DNA from: Imbricaverruca yamaguchii
Lineage: Eukaryota; Arthropoda; Thecostraca; Neoverrucidae
Length of the DNA: 64,000 bases
Assembly (NCBI GenBank): GCA_034440575.1
Contig: JAOTOL010001476.1
Span: 833,501-897,500, forward strand
Direction of reading: 5' to 3'
This document shows, piece by piece, positions 58,564 through 64,000 of this stretch. Each line of letters begins with the position of its first letter. Positions within the stretch are counted from its first letter, which is position 1. Under the pieces are notes generated by a model. The model did no database searches. It was not told the origin of the DNA and saw only the letters and a program-made list of their open reading frames with translations. Position numbers and translations under genes: made by a program.

Positions 58564-59084
58564 CACAAACGCATTGCATCAGTACGGGAGTTTAGTGCAC
58601 TGAGGGAACCGGGCTTTATATAGGATAATATTATCATATACTCTTACGTCCCATAGGACGTAAAACGAACATAACGAAAACGAAAACATAAATGTTGAAT
58701 ATTTAGCAATGTTAATCGGAAAATAGTACCCATTGCCAAAAAGTACCATATGCACCTAAATGATCAAAAACCTGGCCAAAGCAACACATATATCAGTTAT
58801 ACGTATGCTAAACGATTGATAATATAGCTTTACGATAATTCATGTGCATTCCTTCATTAGTTTCTTTTCATCTCAGGTCAATTGTTACGACGCACCATAG
58901 CAGCTTCATCACCATAGGGCATTTCAGCCAATGGGGGTTGCTATGGAGGTTGCTCCAGGTTTGTTCGTGCAACCCCCGGTTGTGCCGTGTGCCAAGCACT
59001 GCTGACAAAGGCAAACACATGATAGCTGGAATGGGAAGATTCCGCACAACATAGCTCTGTGTCCGACGTCACTTTCCAACCAAG
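57217..59084. other. Intergenic with (TA)n run
   Basis: Three diverged ~65-bp repeats around gatggtgtgcggtgtcgg and agaggtcag lie at 57440-57590. (TA)n lies at 58496-58562. No exon or RNA gene recognised. Confidence 0.5.
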
Positions 59085-59530
59085 ACCGAGTGAGGTCATC
59101 TCTGGAGCCGCTTCCAACTTGAGCCTTAGCGAGGCCATCTCTAGAGCCGCTTCCGACTCGAGCCTGAGTGAGGCCATCTCTAGAGCCGCTTCCGACTCGA
59201 GCCTGAGTGAGGCCATCTCTAGAGCCGCTTCCGACTCGAGCCTGAGTGAGGCCATCTCTAGAGCCGCTTCCGACTCGAGCCTGAGTGAGGCCATCTCTAG
59301 AGCCGCTTCCGACTCGAGCCTGAGTGAGGCCATCTCTAGAGCCGCTTCCGACTCGAGCCTGAGTGAGGCCATCTCTAGAGCCGCTTCCGACTCGAGCCTG
59401 AGTAAGGCCATCTCTAGAGCCGCTTCCGACTCGAGCCTGAGTGAGGTCATCTCTAGAGCCGCTTCCGACCGAAGCCTGAGTGAGGCCATCTCTAGAGCCG
59501 CTTCCGACTCGAGCCTGAGTTAGGCCATCT
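59085..59530. repeat. Minisatellite, 39-bp unit, ~11.5 copies
   Basis: The unit is tctctagagccgcttccgac followed by tcgagcctgagtgaggcca. It stays open on both strands as 13-residue repeats (ISRAASDSSLSEA on plus, ASLRLESEAALEM on minus). Edge units are most diverged, the normal pattern for unequal exchange. I do not call a protein. Confidence 0.94.
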
Positions 59531-60234
59531 CTGGAGACGCCTGCATCTCAGGACTGAGCGAGGTCGGCCCGAGGGCCGTCGGCGAGAAAAACCGCCGCCA
59601 TTCATCGCAAACGTGAGGTGATTAGCGCGCAGCCGACGCGTCGATCTGTTTGACCTCCAACACGTGCTTAATGTCACGGGCGCATCATGTCGTGCATACA
59701 TCATGCCATGCCACCGCATGTGGTCGAGTCTCCCGGGTAGAAAGCGACCCGTGCTCTGACTGTGCTGAGTTATGCCCCGGAAGTGGGACTGGGTGGCGCT
59801 TTTTGTCGGTTGCTGGCTACCCAGCGCTCTTCAGACATCCACGGTCACTGTCTACCAAGTGTTCTTCAGATATACCAAGTATGCTTGCTAATAACAGCTG
59901 ACATTACTGAGAAAAAAACGGTTCGATCGGTTCATCATCATTCCAGCCGTTGACCGCAATAGCGACCGCAGTCCGAATACTTCATCTGGAGCCAAATCTG
60001 GCGGGGCCGGGGCTGTGTTGCACTGTCCGGCACAGGGAGATTTCTCGGCAGGCATTGTGTTTCCTCTTCACTGGGCAGTGACGTCACATACCGGACGTGA
60101 CGGTTGCGGGCACCTCCTCACGACAGAAATCAACCCCTGTCCGTGGCACTCATGCGTATTGCTGGAAGCTCGGCGGCGTGAATATTCGCCACGGAAGAGA
60201 CCGTCGATGAAGGCTGTTTCAGACTGAAGGATCA
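59531..60234. other. Intergenic, no gene seen
   Basis: No exon or RNA gene recognised. Confidence 0.4.
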
Positions 60235-60320
60235 CCTTAGTTGGGGCGACGGCGATAGAAGGATCGCCGTCGCCCCAACTAAGGCGACCCCAACCGCGGT
60301 CGCCTTAGTTGGGGCGACGG
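60235..60320. repeat. Three alternately inverted copies of a ~22-bp unit
   Basis: Unit A, 60235-60256 (ccttagttggggcgacggcg plus at). Its exact reverse complement follows after six bases at 60263-60284. A third copy in the original direction lies at 60303-60320. The middle copy can pair with either neighbour: 22 bp with a 6-base loop on the left, or 23 bp (60267-60289 with 60298-60320) with an 8-base loop on the right. No mismatch in either. Confidence 0.92.
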
Positions 60321-60954
60321 ACAATTGAGCACACATCGGTGTCAGGACGAATTGTCAGCGAATCGATCACTGCTGACCAGAGGCGCAGAGAAGGGAGGCC
60401 TCCTCCACACCCTGGCACCCAGAAATACACTAGATCAAACGATGCATTTTGGCATTCGACCACGAAAGACCCCGAATTTTCGGTGCGCCTCGCGCGCCAG
60501 CCGCTATGCATATTTCCTGGAATTTCGTTGGTTCGGTCACCCCTTTACGAAAAATAACTGCTGCTAACAGAAAGACAACCACTGCTAAGTCTGCCCGTAA
60601 TCCAGAAACACATTGGCCTTCCAAAGTCTGTTTGGGCAGCGCTTTCCAATGTGTGTGGCACATGCTCACAGTGAACACTGTACGACACGCTGAGCTGGAG
60701 ACTGCAGTGCCGACCAGAAGCGTAGCACCAGCATCTGCACGACGCACAGAAAATTGGCGAGCTGACCCCTGAACCCACCGTCGCCGATAACGGCGCGTGG
60801 CACGTGCCATCGCCTTCTTTGCCGCACAACGTATGCTTCATTCATTGATGTAGCAAGATGACAGCGGATCTGTCACCTTTCCAATCACGCACTTTTGAAA
60901 ATTATATTAATTCTACTGAGTGCTTAGAGTGAACTACAAACAGTGCATTCACAG
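60321..60954. other. Intergenic, no gene seen
   Basis: No exon recognised on either strand. Confidence 0.4.
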
Positions 60955-61105
60955 TGTGCCTCCCGGCCGTTCCTCCCAGTTGTCCCTCCCAGTTGCCCCT
61001 CCCAGCTATCCCTCTCAGTTGTCCATCCCAGTTGTCCCTCCCAATTCTCCCTTCCAGTTGCCCCTCCCGGTTATCCCTGCCATCTGTGCCTCCCAGTGGT
61101 ATTTT
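60955..61105. repeat. Minisatellite, 13-bp unit, ~11 copies, diverged
   Basis: The unit is agttgtccctccc with many substitutions (agttgcccctccc, agctatccctctc, ggttatccctgcc). The unit length stays at 13. Confidence 0.85.
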
Positions 61106-61616
61106 TTGGATATTAGCACGCCTATAAGTGTGCATCCTTAGCAGCGTGAAGTCTGTAACAGTCAGGCATCGTAAGGTAATGTACATTGGCGAAAGTTTTA
61201 ACTAGTGTTAATTTAGGAGGTCGTTGAGCTTGTGTTCCACATGCTGCACTCTACAATCCGTCTGCCTTTGCCCGTGACCTTCTTCTGAAGATCGCCACGT
61301 GCGACCTAGATACACAGCAGTTCGCCAAGTAGTTGCCAACGACAACATGTTCAGCATGCCACGATCCGCACGAATAAGCCGCTGGCGTTTCCATACGCTG
61401 AGTAACCCAACTCAACTTCCACCTGCAAATCGCCACCATGACGTCTGCACACTGTTTGTTTGCGACGGCAGCCCTTGTCTACTGGCGAGCATACAAAACC
61501 AGACTTTCTCCGTGAGTTATTTTACGGCGCATTCCACTGCCGGACTAGCGGATCTGTCAGCCACAGCGTCACCAACATGTCACGCCGACGGATCGCGTGT
61601 GGGCTCAGTAATCCCT
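61106..61616. other. Intergenic, no gene seen
   Basis: Nothing recognised. Confidence 0.4.
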
Positions 61617-61690
61617 CAGATCGTGGGATTCGAGCACACCATCTTGGGATCAAGATTCCAGCGCCCTTCCGACTGAACTACCGTGACCCC
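61617..61690 (-). mobile_element. tRNA-derived SINE head
   Basis: On the minus strand, 61690 downwards reads ggggtcacggtagttcagtc, with the A box TAGTTCAGTCGG. It continues through TCTTG, four bases, CAAGA (an anticodon-like stem with a 4-base loop, as in the SINE at 373-557) to GCTCGAATCCCA, a B box. The acceptor stem does not close. Same general design as the SINE near the left edge but not a recent copy of it. Confidence 0.5.
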
Positions 61691-61877
61691 GTATGCACCC
61701 GTGTGTGCATCTCCTCCAGGGGGTAGTTCGGTGCCATACGGACCCACTGGAGCGTGACCCGTCCATCGAGCTGACCGGAGTAGCTCGATCGAATCGGGAG
61801 CGAAGTCGGGCCGGTCCGGCTTTCCCCGACGTCGGCCCAACAAACGAGCCGCCGCCAGCGACCGACCAACGGCACTG

Positions 61878-62465
61878 CAGACTGGTGGTGGAACGGAGAC
61901 ACGGCAGACCGGTGGTGGAACGGAGACACGACAGACCGATGGTGGGACGGAGACACGGCAGACCGGTGGCGGGACGGAGACACGGCAGACCGGTGGTGGG
62001 ACGGAGACACGACAGACTGGTGGTGGGACGGAGACACGGCAGACCGGTGGTGGGACGGAGACACGACAGACCGGTGGTGGGACGGAGACACGACAGACCG
62101 GTGGTGGGACGGAGACACGGCAGACCGGTGGTGGGACGGAGACACGACAGACCGGTGGTGGGACGGAGACACGACAGACCGGTGGTGGGAGGGGGGGTTG
62201 GGACGGAGACACCGACTGGTGGGGACGGAGACACGACAGACCGGTGGTGGACGGAGACACGACACGCCCGGAGCCGGTGGTGGGACGGAGACACGACAGA
62301 CTGGTGGTGGGACGGAGACACGACAAACCGATGATGGGACGGAGACACGGCAGACCGGCGGTGGAACGGAGACACGACAAACCGGTGGTGGGACGGAGAC
62401 ACGACAGACCGGTGGTGGGACGGAGACACGGCAGACCGGTGGTGGGACGGAGACACGACAGATCG
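61878..62465. repeat. Minisatellite, 27-bp unit, ~21 copies
   Basis: The unit is acagaccggtggtgggacgg plus agacacg. A disturbed zone at 62180-62275 has shortened units and gggagggggggttggg, a strong G-quadruplex motif. The period is a multiple of 3, so both strands show 9-residue repeat frames; not genes. Confidence 0.95.
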
Positions 62466-63094
62466 GCAGTCCTATGTCATGACTCAGCTTCTTTAATTAC
62501 AATACAAGTCCTACTATTATATCAATCGTACTATGTTTATCCGGCTCAACACTCCTGTGCGAATGTGGAAAATGTGGTGTGTGATGAAGCAAAAGCGTGC
62601 TAAACAAAGTCTGAAAAAAGCTAAATGTCCTTGCTCCGATACTGTATTCGCGTTTTTTTTTCAGCATGCCTGTACCTAGCAATGCCACTATGGGCTGCAA
62701 TTGTACGCACTGCCGACACTAAAGAGAGCGGTGCGACGAGTGCGCGTGTGAGAGATTTGATGTGCACAGTAACGTGGAGTTAGCTGAGGCGATGCACGGC
62801 TGACAGGAGAATGGCTGCACACTTAGCATGGCACTCGGCCGTGGTGACTGACGCTGCATGCTGTTTTCCAGCGTTCCGGCAGATGTCACTGCTGTTCGTC
62901 CAGCAGTTGCCGCGAGATGGGTACAACACGAAAACACTGCAGCCAATTATCCGGTGATAAAGTGAACTAACGGCGCTGTGAAAGCAATCACTTCACTTTC
63001 TCGTGTGTGGAGACAGCGAGCAGTGTCTGCATAATTCCTGATGGGGAGGGGCCTTCCAGTGACGGGTCCTCGTGTTTTTACCGGCGGATCTTCA
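62466..63094. other. Intergenic, no gene seen
   Basis: AT-rich to 62660. No exon or RNA gene recognised. Confidence 0.45.
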
Positions 63095-64000
63095 GGGTGG
63101 GGTACTGTGTCTATGTCAGCTCTGGTCAGGCCTCTGGCAGTGTTCTGCCTCAGAGCCGATACCTGTGTCTATGTCAGCTCTGGTCAGACCTCTGACAATG
63201 CTCGGCCCCAGAGCCGGTACTTGTGTCGATGTCAGCTCTGGCCAGGCCTCTGGCAGTGTTCTGCCTCAGAGCCGATACCTGTGTCTAAGTCAACTCTGGT
63301 CAGACCTCTGACAGTGTTCTGCCTCAGCCGATACCTGTGTTTATGTCAGCTCTGGTCAGACCTCTGACAGTGCTCTGCCCCAGAGCCGGTACCTATATCG
63401 ACATCAGCTCTGGTCGGGCCTCTGGCAGTGTTCTGCCTCAGAGCCGATACCTGTGTCTATGTCAGCTCTGGTCGGACCTCTGACAGTGCTCGGCCCCAGA
63501 GCCGGTACCTGTCTTGAAGAGCCGATACCTGTGTCTATGTCAGCTCTGGTCGGACCTAGTGCTATGCCCCAGAGCCGGTACCTGTGTCTATGTCAGCTCT
63601 GGTCGGATCTCTGACAATGCTCCGGCCCCAGAGCCGGTACCTGTGTCTATGTCAGCTCTGGTCGGACCTCTGACAGTGCACGGCCCCAGAGCCGATACCT
63701 GTGTCTATGTCAGCTCTGGTCGGACCTCTGACAGTGCTCTGCCCCAGAGCCGGTACCTGTGTCTATGTCAGCTCTGGTCGGGCCTCTGGCAGTGTTCTGC
63801 CTCAGAGCCGATACCTGTGTCTATGTCAGCTCTGGTCAGACCTCTGACAGTGCTCGGCCCCAGAGCCGGTACCTGTGTCTATGTCAGCTCTGGTCGGACC
63901 TCTGACAGTGCCCGGCCCCAGAGCCGGTACCTGTGTCTATGTCAGCTCTGGTCGGACCTCTGGGAGTGCACGGCCCCAGAGCCGGTACCTGTGTCTATGT
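63095..64000. repeat. Minisatellite, 58-bp unit, ~15 copies, runs off the window
   Basis: The unit joins ctctggtcggacctctgaca, gtgctcggccccagagccgg and tacctgtgtctatgtcag. Two unit types (cggccccagagccggtac and tgcctcagagccgatac) are interspersed. GCTCTGG and CCAGAGC within a unit are complementary. A shortened unit lies at about 63510-63530. Confidence 0.94.

Noticed and set aside
61616..62456. Val/Ser/Pro repeat proteins across the 27-bp array
   Set aside because: The period is a multiple of 3, so every stop-free frame stays open on both strands; register is broken in the middle and there is no conserved start.

Overview
This is a eukaryotic genomic window, most likely from an arthropod and plausibly a crustacean. 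The evidence is one multi-exon glycoside hydrolase family 18 (GH18) chitinase split by very long introns, non-LTR retrotransposon remains, tRNA-derived SINE heads, and no prokaryotic gene organisation. I cannot name the species. Very little of the window is protein-coding.

The one host gene I can support is the chitinase on the minus strand. Three internal exons lie at 26095-26289, 21673-21802 and 11454-11583. Their splice sites are canonical and their reading phases join exactly. Together they encode the start of a GH18 catalytic domain up to and beyond the FDGLDLDWE active-site motif. The wording resembles group III (Cht7-type) chitinases. The signal-peptide exon(s) above 26289 and the rest of the catalytic domain below 11454 were not found; the gene probably continues outside the window. 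Its two complete introns are about 4.3 and 10.1 kb and are filled with minisatellites, hairpins and retrotransposon pieces.

Mobile elements: a frameshifted but nearly complete non-LTR element with endonuclease, reverse transcriptase and poly(A) tail (1437-4384, +); a 5'-truncated CR1-like element (16804-17945, -) and a shorter second copy of its 3' end (56783-57216, -); a probable retrotransposon 3' tail (21500-21660, +); one tRNA-derived SINE with target-site duplications (373-557, -); and several older SINE heads.

The rest is dominated by more than 25 unrelated tandem arrays with unit lengths from 13 to 78 bp. The largest are a 20-bp array (8971-10702), a 14-bp array (41083-42345), a ~41-bp array (43918-45765) and a 58-bp array running off the right edge. 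Most long open frames in the window are by-products of these arrays.

The best candidates for something undescribed are small fold-back sequences. Family HP1 is a dispersed ~50-bp stem-loop with a conserved leader and wobble or compensatory changes (six copies plus a half copy). Family HP2 is a G-rich/C-rich hairpin with arms that change together (four copies). There is also a 154-bp imperfect palindrome with equal 77-bp arms (30564-30717) and a block of three alternately inverted copies of a ~22-bp unit (60235-60320).
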